This document shows, piece after piece, positions 1-8,025 of a stretch of DNA of 14,468 bases (position 1 is the stretch's first letter; the number at the start of each line of letters is the position of its first letter). The translations under genes and the position numbers were made by a program. Where the stretch lies: contig JALTEL010000684.1 in assembly GCA_027073945.1 (NCBI GenBank), positions 1 through 14,468 on the forward strand, in the 5' to 3' direction. The notes below the pieces were generated by a model. That model was not told where the DNA came from. It searched no databases and saw only the letters and a list, made by a program, of their open reading frames with translations. This DNA comes from Caldifarciminota bacterium. Its GTDB lineage: Bacteria > WOR-3 > Hydrothermia > UBA1063 > CAJXJZ01.

Positions 1-11
1 ATACAAAGATT

Positions 12-40
12 TTTTATTTTCGCCTGTTCTGGTTTATAAT
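12..40 (+). promoter_or_regulatory. Possible promoter of the tRNA-Ser/moeA transcript
   Basis: A perfect TATAAT lies at 35-40, placing the expected start of transcription about 4 bases before the tRNA 5' end. The -35 region at about 12-17 is only a T-rich match, so the call rests mainly on the -10 box and its position. No other convincing promoter is visible in the + strand block, so this one could drive much of it. Confidence 0.45.
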
Positions 41-50
41 ATTATAACAC

Positions 51-139
51 GGAGAGGTGCCTGAGAGGCCGAAAGGGCACGACTGGAAATCGTGTGTCGG
101 TTGAGAAATCGACCGCGGGTTCGAATCCCGCCCTCTCCG
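51..139 (+). tRNA. tRNA-Ser (anticodon GGA)
   Basis: This is a class II tRNA with a full cloverleaf. The acceptor strands GGAGAGG (51-57) and CCTCTCC (132-138) pair fully, with discriminator G at 139. The anticodon stem ACGA/TCGT encloses loop CTGGAAA, giving anticodon GGA, which reads UCC and UCU serine codons. A long variable arm with its own stem (GTCGGTT...AATCGAC) is the hallmark of tRNA-Ser, and the T arm carries GGTTCGAATCC. The 3' CCA is not encoded, so it must be added after transcription. The next gene, moeA, starts only 8 bases beyond the tRNA end, so the two are probably on one transcript. Confidence 0.97.
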
Positions 140-147
140 TTTAAAAC

Positions 148-1374
148 ATGGAATTTCTTACAACAGAACCGAGAGAAACAATTTATTCTGATTTTATTGA
201 TAAAATTCAGGAAAAACATAAGTGTGAGACCATAAAGGTTGAATCGAGTGCAGGTAGAGTTGTTTGCAAGGATATTAAAGCCCCTTTGAATATTCCTCCC
301 TTTGATAGAAGCACTGTTGACGGTATTGCTGTGAATCATAGTGATGTTATAGGTGCCACACCCTCAAATCCCGTATATCTAACGATAAAAGGCACTGTGA
401 AAATGGGACAAAGGCCGAATTTTTCACTCAACAAAGGGGAATCTGCTATTATATTGACAGGAGGTTGGTTGCCCGATGGTGCGGATTGTGTTGTTATGCT
501 TGAGCATATAAACCTGTATGATAACCAATGTGAGGTTTTGAGAGCTATTGGAAGTGGTGAGAATGTGATTTTTAAAGGAGACGATATTAAAGAAGGATCA
601 ATATTAATTAAAAAGGGGAATGTTTTGAATGCAGCAACTATGGGCATGCTCCATTACAGCGGGATAACTGATGTCCCTGTTAGTATCAGACCTGTGGCCT
701 TTTTGATATCAACAGGTGATGAAATAGAGAACCCTTATAAAAAAGATATCCCCGAAGGCCATATAAGAGATGCAAACAGCATAGTTATATCAGAACTTCT
801 AAAAAAGGAAGGGGCGGTTGTAATAAATGGAGGGATCATAAGAGATGATGAGACTATGCTGCTAAAAGCAATTGAAAAAGGTATTCAAAATGCCGATATT
901 GTCATAATCTCAGGAGGGAGCTCAAAGGGTAGCAGGGATTATACTGTTTCTGCCATCAACAAGGCAGGTGAGCCCGGCGTAATTTTTCATGGAGTGGCTG
1001 TATCACCCGGAAAGCCAACCATCTTTGCAAGGGTTCATAATAAGGTTATAATAGGTTTACCGGGTCATCCGGTGTCTTCTTTTGTAAGTTCTTTCTTATT
1101 CCTTTTGCCTTTGGTAAGGAAAATAACTGGTAGCAGTAAGGTTTATCCGAAACCTCTGTGTAAAGTGAAAGTTGCTGCGAATATTCCGTCTGCAGAGGGC
1201 AAAGAAAATTGGATAAGGGTGAAAATAAAAGATGGCACGGCTCACCCTGTTTTTTCGGATTCGGGAATATTGTCCAGTTTGGCATTTTCGGACGGATTTA
1301 TACGAATAGATGCTAATTCCGAGGGTGTTAAACTCGGTGAACACGTGGAGTTTTATCCTTACGATGCTCTATAA
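148..1374 (+). CDS. moeA: Molybdopterin molybdenumtransferase MoeA
   Basis: MoeA uses adenylated molybdopterin and molybdate (or tungstate) to form the active cofactor in the cytoplasm. The 408 residues match the family length, and the family motifs appear in order. PPFDRSTVDG is at 50-59, GADCVVMLEH follows in domain I/II, and STGDEI opens the MogA-like domain. SGGSSKGSRDY is at 255-265, VSPGKP at 285-290 and GLPGHP at 303-308; the C-terminal beta domain is complete. His307 stands where E. coli has Asn, a variant seen in other bacterial MoeA proteins. The ATG at 148 places the PPFD motif at the usual distance from the N-terminus, and no later start fits. There is no Shine-Dalgarno sequence, because the tRNA-Ser ends 8 bases upstream. 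No other Moco biosynthesis gene is in the window. The 3' end overlaps the next gene by 11 bases. The family call is firm; Mo versus W specificity cannot be read. Confidence 0.96.
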   Translation: MEFLTTEPRETIYSDFIDKIQEKHKCETIKVESSAGRVVCKDIKAPLNIPPFDRSTVDGIAVNHSDVIGATPSNPVYLTIKGTVKMGQRPNFSLNKGESAIILTGGWLPDGADCVVMLEHINLYDNQCEVLRAIGSGENVIFKGDDIKEGSILIKKGNVLNAATMGMLHYSGITDVPVSIRPVAFLISTGDEIENPYKKDIPEGHIRDANSIVISELLKKEGAVVINGGIIRDDETMLLKAIEKGIQNADIVIISGGSSKGSRDYTVSAINKAGEPGVIFHGVAVSPGKPTIFARVHNKVIIGLPGHPVSSFVSSFLFLLPLVRKITGSSKVYPKPLCKVKVAANIPSAEGKENWIRVKIKDGTAHPVFSDSGILSSLAFSDGFIRIDANSEGVKLGEHVEFYPYDAL

Positions 1375-3160
1375 AAAATCAACTATTATTATTGCAATTG
1401 TCATTGTACTGGCTCTGTCTCTGTGGATAAATTTGCACAAGATATTAAAAACTGGCAGGGAAATGATAATTGATAATTCAAAACTGATTTCAGATGTGAT
1501 TTATTCTGCGAATGTGGTTTTGCTTGATAATGAACAGGAGATACAGAATAATTATGCAAATATGCTGAAGGAAGCTGTTTCTCTTGTAAAAAAAGGCAGC
1601 ATATCGCTTGAGAATATAAGGAATCTTTACAATATTGACGGCATTTTTATTGTGAATAAACAGGGCAGGGGACAGGTGACCAACAAATTTTTGTTTAGTA
1701 TGATTAAAGATTCTCTTGCGAGTGTTGAAAAGGATTTTTCCATAGCAAAAAAAATTGAGGATTATTATGTATATTCAGTGCCATATACCCGTGAATGGAT
1801 AATTGTAGCGATCAGAACTGATAAGGTGGATGCAAGAGTGGCAAAATACGGACTTGAGCACTTTTTTGATGAGCTTTCAAAACAGAGAAATATTTACTTT
1901 GTACTGCTTCAGGATAGTACCGGTACGGTATTCTCAACTATCAATTCAAGGTACATGCAGAGTTTTATTCAGGATACATTCCTTTTTAATGTGTATGCAA
2001 ATGGTGTCCCCATGTCAAGAGAGATTACCCTCAACGGGCGGAAAGTTATTGAAACGGTTTCACCTTTTTCATACAGGGATTTTAGGGGGGTTATGCGCAT
2101 AGGTGTGCTTAAGGAACCGTATACTGCTGTATTGAGGCATAGTGAAAGAGAAGTCATTATTATCCATATCATTATATTAATTGCCGGAATAATACTCGTT
2201 CTTGCGGGCTTTAACCTTTCCGCTGCAAAGAGAAGCATTAATACAATGACAGAAATGATACAGGCAATTCCCATAGGCACGCTTTATCTGGATAATAATG
2301 GCAATGTTATTGCAAAAAACAGCTTTGCCGACAAAATTGCACCCAATTATGTTGCTTTTGCCAAGTACAGAGATATACTCGACAAACTGGAGGCGGGAAG
2401 TGTTTTTGAATCCGAAGAAAGGGAAGCAGGCATACATATCACGTATTTCAAAGTAAAGAATGGCTATGTCCTGCTTATAAGGCCAATATCAGAGATAGAT
2501 GCCGGCAAAAAATTAAAAGAGTATGAAGTGCTTGGGAATATCTCAGCTGAAATTGCACATGAGATAAAAAATCCCCTTAATGCGATTTCCATGACTGTTC
2601 AACAGTTGAATATGGAAGGTAAAAGGGAAGAGTACAACATCATACTTAGAGAAATTGCGAGAATAGAGGAAAGTATAAATAGGTTTGTTGCAATTGCAGC
2701 ACCTCTTAGATTGAGAAGGGAATGCCTTGATATATTTGAGCTTGTTGACGAGGCTGTTAAACTTTTCAAAAATAATACAAAGCACGTTGATATTATAAAC
2801 AAAACCGAACATATAAAGATGCTGGCAGATAGGTATAAAATAAGGGAGGTGGTTGTAAATCTCATTAAAAATGCCCTTGAGGCGAGTTTTGAAAAAGGTG
2901 AAATTATCATTTACTCAAGGGTTTCCGATAAGTATCTGTCAGTATTTTTTGAGGATAAAGGGAGCGGAATGGATAAAACAACGGTTAATCGCATTTTTGA
3001 GCCATTTTTCACCACAAAGAAAGGTGGTGCGGGTCTTGGACTTTACTATGTAAAAAAGGTTGTTGAGTCGCACAGTGGAAAGATATTTATCAGTTCCAGT
3101 ACGGGAAACGGGACAAAAATAGAGTTGAGGTTTATTCGGGATGAAAATATTGGTTGTTGA
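1364..3160 (+). CDS. Membrane sensor histidine kinase, partner of the downstream NtrC-type regulator
   Basis: This inner-membrane kinase (598 residues from this start) should autophosphorylate on His399 and pass phosphate to the response regulator that follows. TM1 is at about 6-25. An extracytoplasmic domain of about 235 residues follows, with two stretches resembling Cache-type sensor strands (IDGIFIVNKQG and NIYFVLLQDSTG). TM2 is at about 264-286. A PAS-like segment (about 295-375) leads to the HisKA H-box AEIAHEIKNPLN. The ATPase domain has the N-box with Asn499 and Asn503, G1 EDKGSGMD at 530-537, the F-box EPFFTTKKGG, and G2 GAGLGL at 555-559. I chose the ATG at 1364 because it lies 13 bases after GTGGAG (1345-1350) and directly precedes TM1. 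The in-frame ATG at 1310 would add 18 residues inside moeA. The layout resembles ZraS/AtoS-type kinases. The signal sensed is unknown. Confidence 0.92.
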   Translation: MLYKKSTIIIAIVIVLALSLWINLHKILKTGREMIIDNSKLISDVIYSANVVLLDNEQEIQNNYANMLKEAVSLVKKGSISLENIRNLYNIDGIFIVNKQGRGQVTNKFLFSMIKDSLASVEKDFSIAKKIEDYYVYSVPYTREWIIVAIRTDKVDARVAKYGLEHFFDELSKQRNIYFVLLQDSTGTVFSTINSRYMQSFIQDTFLFNVYANGVPMSREITLNGRKVIETVSPFSYRDFRGVMRIGVLKEPYTAVLRHSEREVIIIHIIILIAGIILVLAGFNLSAAKRSINTMTEMIQAIPIGTLYLDNNGNVIAKNSFADKIAPNYVAFAKYRDILDKLEAGSVFESEEREAGIHITYFKVKNGYVLLIRPISEIDAGKKLKEYEVLGNISAEIAHEIKNPLNAISMTVQQLNMEGKREEYNIILREIARIEESINRFVAIAAPLRLRRECLDIFELVDEAVKLFKNNTKHVDIINKTEHIKMLADRYKIREVVVNLIKNALEASFEKGEIIIYSRVSDKYLSVFFEDKGSGMDKTTVNRIFEPFFTTKKGGAGLGLYYVKKVVESHSGKIFISSSTGNGTKIELRFIRDENIGC

Positions 3161-4487
3161 TGATGAAGAGAGCCAGAGAAAAATTCTGGCATCTTTTTTA
3201 AACAGAAGCGGATATACCGTAATGACCGCGGAAAGCGGTAAGGATGCAATTGATAAATCTAACAGAGATATTGACCTTGTTTTGCTGGATATGAGACTTG
3301 GAGACATGAGCGGAATGCAGGTAATGAACAAGCTACTTGAAAAAAATCCCTTACTTGATGTAATAATCATTACGGCTTACGGTACTATAGAACAGGCAGT
3401 TTCAGCAATGAAAAAAGGTGCCTTTGAATATCTGTCCAAACCTATCAATCTAAATGAATTGCTTGTCCTTATCGAAAAAGTAAAGGAAAAAAGACTATTA
3501 AAAGTCCGTATACAGGCACTTGAAGAAGAACTGGATGTAATGCAAAAGAGTAAGACAATCATAGCAGAGAGCAATAGCATGAAAGATATTCTAAGGGAGG
3601 CAATGAAAATTGCCCAAACAGATGCCCCGGTGCTTATTACGGGAGAGAGCGGAACAGGTAAAGAGGTCATTGCCAGGTTTATCCATGTATCTTCAAAACG
3701 TTTGGGAAGGTTTATCCCAATTTCCTGCGCAGCAATTCCAGAAAATTTACTTGAGTCGGAACTTTTTGGCTATGAAAAAGGAGCATTCAGCGGGGCGGAT
3801 AAGTCAAAACCGGGAAAGATTGAGCTTGCAGAGGGCGGTACGCTCTTTCTGGACGAAATAGGAGAAATGAAACCGGAACTGCAGGCCAAGCTTCTCAGGG
3901 TGCTTCAGTCCTATGAAATAGAGAGACTTGGCAGTACAAAAAGTCAGAAGGTCAATGTCAGGATAATTGCCGCTACAAACAGGGACGTGGAAGAGCTTGT
4001 GGAAGACGGGAAGTTCAGGCAGGACCTTTATTATAGACTTAATGTGGTAAGATTACATATTCCTCCTCTAAGAGAGAGAAGGTCAGATATAGTACCTTTA
4101 TGCAATTATTTTTTAAAATTTTATACGCAAAAGTATGTAAAAAGGATACGGGGATTTACAAAAGATGCTCTGGCATGTATGCTCTCCTATAAATGGCCGG
4201 GGAATGTTCGTGAATTATCCAATGTTATAGAGCGGGCCGTATTATTGGCATCAAAAAATCTCATAGCCGCAGGAGAATTGGCGGTATGTAATGTTAGTGA
4301 AAAGAAGCAAGGCGATTCTTTGAGGCTTGAGGATGTGGAGAGAGCGCATATTAAACATGTGCTTGAGATTACACACAATAATATCAAAGAAGCTGCACGA
4401 TTATTGGGCATACACAGAAATACACTCAGCAAAAAACTGCGGCAATTTTTTCCTGAAAAATTTAAGAAGAACGGAGGGCAGGTTTGA
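3141..4487 (+). CDS. Sigma-54-dependent response regulator, NtrC family
   Basis: This 448-residue cytoplasmic activator opens promoters bound by sigma-54 RNA polymerase when phosphorylated. The receiver domain (about 1-118) has acidic residues Asp7 and Asp8, phosphoacceptor Asp50 in LVLLDMR, and switch Lys100 in LSKP. The AAA+ domain has Walker A GESGTGKE (168-175), the sigma-54 contact loop GAFSGA (214-219), Walker B GGTLFLDE (232-239) and FRQDLYYRLNV in the arginine-finger region. The C-terminal Fis-type helix-turn-helix includes NNIKEAARLLGIHRNTLSKK. The loop has Ser217 where GAFTGA has Thr. The start overlaps the kinase gene by 20 bases, with GAGG at 3127-3130 as ribosome binding site, so the two are co-translated partners. 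The stop overlaps the next start. No sigma-54 (-24/-12) site is obvious in the tightly packed window, so its targets probably lie elsewhere. Confidence 0.95.
   Translation: MKILVVDDEESQRKILASFLNRSGYTVMTAESGKDAIDKSNRDIDLVLLDMRLGDMSGMQVMNKLLEKNPLLDVIIITAYGTIEQAVSAMKKGAFEYLSKPINLNELLVLIEKVKEKRLLKVRIQALEEELDVMQKSKTIIAESNSMKDILREAMKIAQTDAPVLITGESGTGKEVIARFIHVSSKRLGRFIPISCAAIPENLLESELFGYEKGAFSGADKSKPGKIELAEGGTLFLDEIGEMKPELQAKLLRVLQSYEIERLGSTKSQKVNVRIIAATNRDVEELVEDGKFRQDLYYRLNVVRLHIPPLRERRSDIVPLCNYFLKFYTQKYVKRIRGFTKDALACMLSYKWPGNVRELSNVIERAVLLASKNLIAAGELAVCNVSEKKQGDSLRLEDVERAHIKHVLEITHNNIKEAARLLGIHRNTLSKKLRQFFPEKFKKNGGQV
4473..4478 (+). promoter_or_regulatory. Ribosome binding site that fixes a TTG start
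   Basis: GGAGGG lies 5 bases before TTG at 4484, which overlaps the regulator's TGA stop at 4485-4487. The frame is closed by TAA at 4463-4465 and the codons between (GAA GAA CGG AGG GCA GGT) contain no start. TTG is therefore the best-supported start of the lamin-tail gene. Confidence 0.75.
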
Positions 4488-6154
4488 TTATATCCCTTAT
4501 GCTTATATCTTCATTGATAATAAATGAGGTGATGGCCAATCCGCTTGGACCGGAATCCGGTTCAAACTCGCCCGGAGATAGAAATGAATTTGTTGAATTA
4601 TTCAATAACACAGAAAATTCAATGAATATAAACGGATATTACATTGCTGATAAGATGGAAAAGGATAGCCTGATTCCCTATCCAGATTCATCCATATTGA
4701 ATATCTATCCCGGATGTGTTATCTCATACACCATCCCAGCATACGGGTTTGCCGTTATTCTTGACAGGGACTACTTAAATGCAGGTGAAAATCCCATACC
4801 CTATGCAATTGACAGCGGGACAGTGCTTCTTTCAACTTACGATACGGATATTGGAAACGGTCTTGCAAATACGGATTGGTTAATTTTACTCAATGGCAAT
4901 AATGATACCATAGATTCTTACGGAACACCATCTGATACAACAGACAATATTCCCATTTCGGCTCCTGACGGTTTCAGTGTTGAACGTGTAAATCCGTTTG
5001 GTAATGATGAGGCTTCCAACTGGAAAATAAGCAGAGATTCTTCAGGCTCAACTCCGTCCAGAAAGAATTCATGGACATTCGCATACAATCTATCGGTCGA
5101 TTCTCTTGTTTTGAATAAGGAAACTTATGTGCCGGGCGATACATTATGGTTTACAGCTTTTATTGAAAACACAGGGTACAATGAAATTGACAGTTTTTCT
5201 GTACTTTATGGTATTAGTGACATGGAGAAGAAGTACATCACCGTACCTGTTATGCCTTACACACTCTATAAATTCTCAGATACCTTGTTTTATATACCAG
5301 AGGGTTACAATCCTTTTGAGTTTCAGGTACTATTAAAGGATGAGGACTCTACTGATAATGTTCTAAGGAAATATGTGGCATGCGGCCAAACCCCGGTGGT
5401 GATTAATGAGATAATGTACAATGATGAAGTTGAATGGATTGAAATTTTCAACAATAATTCGGACACTGTATGGGTTGGCAATTTCACAATAATGGATAGG
5501 TCAGGAACACAGTCGGATAAGATACCTCAAATTTACATTTTGCCCTATGGTTTCCTTGTATTCGTATCAGATTCTTCATTTGCCACCAGATTCCCGGGAG
5601 TACCATTTACTTACTTACCTCATTTTCCTTCCCTTAACAATAGTTCCGAAACAGTGTACCTGATTGACAACACAGGAACAATTGTGGATTCCGTGCATTA
5701 TACCTCATCCTATGGAGGAGCATACGGTAAGTCAATGGAAAAAGTGAACCCGGTATTGCCTTCAAGTTCGGCAGGCTCCTGGGGCACATGTCAGGATGTT
5801 GCAGGAGGGACTCCTTGTAAGAAGAATTCCATATATGAAGAGGAAGTGCAGCATAAAGATTATCTTTCATTTTCAAGTAAAATAGTTAAATATAACTCTT
5901 CTAATAACAGAATACTTATTTCGTACAATGTGCCCGAGGAAAATACAGATGTTTCTTTTTACCTTTTCAGACTTGATGGAAAGTGCCTGGGGAAAATATA
6001 CGGTGAAAAGTCTTATGAAAATAGGGGAAGTTTTTTATGGTATGGAACAACTCCGCAGGGAGAGAAGCTCAAAACAGGGGCATATATTCTGTATTTTGAA
6101 GCTGAAGGGAAAAAGATATACAAGCAAAAAGTTGTGTTGGGCATTGAGGAATGA
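4484..6154 (+). CDS. Probable exported protein with two lamin-tail domains and a FlgD-like C-terminal domain
   Basis: This 556-residue protein is built from beta-rich extracellular-type modules. The first lamin-tail domain (LTD) is at about 11-190, beginning LIINEVMANPLGPESG and continuing NEFVELFNN. A CARDB/Ig-like segment at about 200-300 includes PGDTLWFTAFIENTG. A second LTD is at about 304-450, with VVINEIMYNDEVEWIEIFNN. The C-terminal 90 residues (ISYNVPEE, FRLDGKCLGKI, LKTGAYILYFEA) look like the FlgD Ig-like domain found at the ends of secreted proteins in FCB-type bacteria. Known bacterial LTD proteins are mostly surface or secreted and often accompany nucleases or adhesins, but no catalytic domain is visible here. 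The hydrophobic start MIISLMLISSL lacks a basic n-region and runs straight into the LTD first strand, which is odd for a signal peptide. The TTG start overlaps the regulator stop, suggesting translational coupling. Its role is unknown. Confidence 0.82.
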   Translation: MIISLMLISSLIINEVMANPLGPESGSNSPGDRNEFVELFNNTENSMNINGYYIADKMEKDSLIPYPDSSILNIYPGCVISYTIPAYGFAVILDRDYLNAGENPIPYAIDSGTVLLSTYDTDIGNGLANTDWLILLNGNNDTIDSYGTPSDTTDNIPISAPDGFSVERVNPFGNDEASNWKISRDSSGSTPSRKNSWTFAYNLSVDSLVLNKETYVPGDTLWFTAFIENTGYNEIDSFSVLYGISDMEKKYITVPVMPYTLYKFSDTLFYIPEGYNPFEFQVLLKDEDSTDNVLRKYVACGQTPVVINEIMYNDEVEWIEIFNNNSDTVWVGNFTIMDRSGTQSDKIPQIYILPYGFLVFVSDSSFATRFPGVPFTYLPHFPSLNNSSETVYLIDNTGTIVDSVHYTSSYGGAYGKSMEKVNPVLPSSSAGSWGTCQDVAGGTPCKKNSIYEEEVQHKDYLSFSSKIVKYNSSNNRILISYNVPEENTDVSFYLFRLDGKCLGKIYGEKSYENRGSFLWYGTTPQGEKLKTGAYILYFEAEGKKIYKQKVVLGIEE

Positions 6155-8025
6155 TTCAGCTTACCGATATATCTAAAAGCTTTCAAGGTAAAGCGGTAAT
6201 AGACAGTGTGAGCTTTTCCATAAATCAGGGAGATAAAATAGGCATCATCGGTAAGAATGGTGCAGGAAAAACCACACTGCTTAGGATTGTTGCAGGGCTT
6301 GAACCACCGGATGAAGGTAGAATTGTGAAGAGTGATGGATTTACTGTAGGTTATTTGCCCCAAAAAGATATAACTCTTAACAACAAGCTTTCGGTTATTC
6401 AGGAAGTGAAATCAGGAGACAAAAAATTTGTTAAGTTATTTTCGGAAATGGAAGAAAAGAAAGAGAATGACCCTGTTGGGTATGCGCATATTGTTGACGA
6501 ATTTTTAAATCATGGCGGTTACGAGATAGAGGCAAAAGCTGCGAAAATTCTGGTTTCACTCGGATTTAAGGAAAGCGATTTTAACGAGCCTGTTTCCAAT
6601 TTCTCGGGAGGATGGCAGAAGAAAATTCAAATTGCCAAATTGCTTTTAAGCAGTCCCTCCCTTTTGCTGCTTGATGAACCAACCAATAATTTGGATGCAA
6701 TTTATATTGAGTGGTTTATAGAGTATCTAAACGAGGAAAAAAGGGGTGTTGTGGTTGTGTCACATGACAGATATTTCTTGAACGGGACAACGGATAAAAC
6801 ATGGGAGTTATCAGGTGGCAGATTGTATTTTTATAATGTGCCTTATTCCAAATATGTGCCACAGAAGCAAGCATTTACGCAAAAAAAACAAAAGGAGTAT
6901 GAAGAGGCTCTTGAGTTGATAAGCAGGTACAAAAGATATGTGGAGAAAAACAGGTACAATAAGAAAACAGCAGGCAGGGCACGCTCAAGAGAAAAAATGC
7001 TTGAAAGAATCGTTATTCCAAAGAAGCCTGAATATGAAGAGGCTATAGAGTTCAAAATACAGGCAAAGGGACATTTGCCGGGAGATTTACTGATAGCAAA
7101 GGATATATCAAAATCATTCGGAAGCAAACTCGTTATTGAGAATGTCAACTTAATTGTAAAGCCTGGAGATAGAATATGCATACTCGGGGAGAATGGCTCG
7201 GGCAAAACCACTTTGTTGCGTATATTGGCAGGAAAATTAACACCTGATAGAGGTGAGGTCTTTGTAAATCAATCTATTGAAACGGGTTATTTCAGTCAAA
7301 TTGATGAAGAAACACTTGATGAAGATTTAACTCCGTGGGACATGTTGCTTTCCGAACGCGAAACAATAACTTATACGGAAATTTATACGCTGCTTTCCAC
7401 TTTTGATCTGAGTGAAGAAAAAATGGAGAAAAAAATTAAGTATTTATCCGGAGGAGAGCGGTCGCGGCTGAGACTTCTTATATTGTTCTCAAAAAGAAAA
7501 GACCTTCTTATACTGGATGAGGTAACCAATCATCTGGATTTGCACTCAAGAGAAGCCCTGGAGGATGCTCTTTTGCAATATAGAGGCGGACTGGTGTTTG
7601 TTTCTCATGACAGGTATTTTATAGAAAAGATAGCAGGAAGATATTTTATAATTGAAAATAATACTTTACGGAGTTTTATAGGAGATTACAAGGCATATAT
7701 GAATATAATAAGAAAAAACAGTAATATAAATGCCGAAAAAAGCAAGAAAAAAACCGATTATTTTGAGCTTAAAGAACGGCAGAGACAGGAAAGAAAGAAA
7801 CGAAGGCATTACCAAAAGCTCCTTGCAGAGCTTGCCAAAATTGAAGATATTATAGAAAGTACAGAAGCGTATCTTAAAAGTATGGAAAAGGAATTTGAGA
7901 ATCCTGATAACGTTGATGAAAAAATTTTCGCGGATTATCAAGAGAAAAGACACAGGCTTGAAGACCTTTACAGGAAATGGGAGCATTTGAATCTCACTAT
8001 TGAAGAAATTGAGAGAGCTCTTTAA
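6151..8025 (+). CDS. ABC-F family ATPase (Uup/EttA-like)
   Basis: This soluble protein (624 residues) has two ABC ATPase domains and no membrane segment, the ABC-F plan. Such proteins act on ribosomes, in translation factor, rescue or antibiotic-protection roles. NBD1 has Walker A GKNGAGKTT (34-42), signature SGGWQKK (152-158), Walker B LLLLDEP (171-177) and SHDRYF at 204-209. The inter-domain arm at about 240-300 is basic and helical. NBD2 has Walker A GENGSGKTT (346-354), signature SGGERS (433-438) and LDEVTNHLD (455-463), then SHDRYF. Val458 replaces the usual Pro after the catalytic Glu. A charged C-terminal coiled coil at about 530-624 resembles the Uup tail. The ATG overlaps the lamin-tail stop as ATGA, with GAGGA immediately upstream and no better site, so translation probably relies on coupling. 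This is the last gene of the + block. The family is certain; the subfamily and any resistance role are not. Confidence 0.93.
   Translation: MIQLTDISKSFQGKAVIDSVSFSINQGDKIGIIGKNGAGKTTLLRIVAGLEPPDEGRIVKSDGFTVGYLPQKDITLNNKLSVIQEVKSGDKKFVKLFSEMEEKKENDPVGYAHIVDEFLNHGGYEIEAKAAKILVSLGFKESDFNEPVSNFSGGWQKKIQIAKLLLSSPSLLLLDEPTNNLDAIYIEWFIEYLNEEKRGVVVVSHDRYFLNGTTDKTWELSGGRLYFYNVPYSKYVPQKQAFTQKKQKEYEEALELISRYKRYVEKNRYNKKTAGRARSREKMLERIVIPKKPEYEEAIEFKIQAKGHLPGDLLIAKDISKSFGSKLVIENVNLIVKPGDRICILGENGSGKTTLLRILAGKLTPDRGEVFVNQSIETGYFSQIDEETLDEDLTPWDMLLSERETITYTEIYTLLSTFDLSEEKMEKKIKYLSGGERSRLRLLILFSKRKDLLILDEVTNHLDLHSREALEDALLQYRGGLVFVSHDRYFIEKIAGRYFIIENNTLRSFIGDYKAYMNIIRKNSNINAEKSKKKTDYFELKERQRQERKKRRHYQKLLAELAKIEDIIESTEAYLKSMEKEFENPDNVDEKIFADYQEKRHRLEDLYRKWEHLNLTIEEIERAL

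Noticed and set aside
34..339. Open frame of 101 codons on the - strand
   Set aside because: It runs antisense through tRNA-Ser and into moeA. The segment GEGGIRTRGRFLNRHTISSR is the familiar spurious peptide from reading a tRNA-Ser gene backwards.
1310..1363. Upstream ATG extending the histidine kinase by 18 residues
   Set aside because: The extension lies within moeA and adds no signal or domain; the ATG at 1364 has a GGAG upstream and directly precedes TM1.
2939..3370. 143-codon open frame on the - strand
   Set aside because: It lies opposite the well-supported kinase and regulator genes, crosses both, and its low-complexity Ser/Ile/Phe composition matches a shadow frame.
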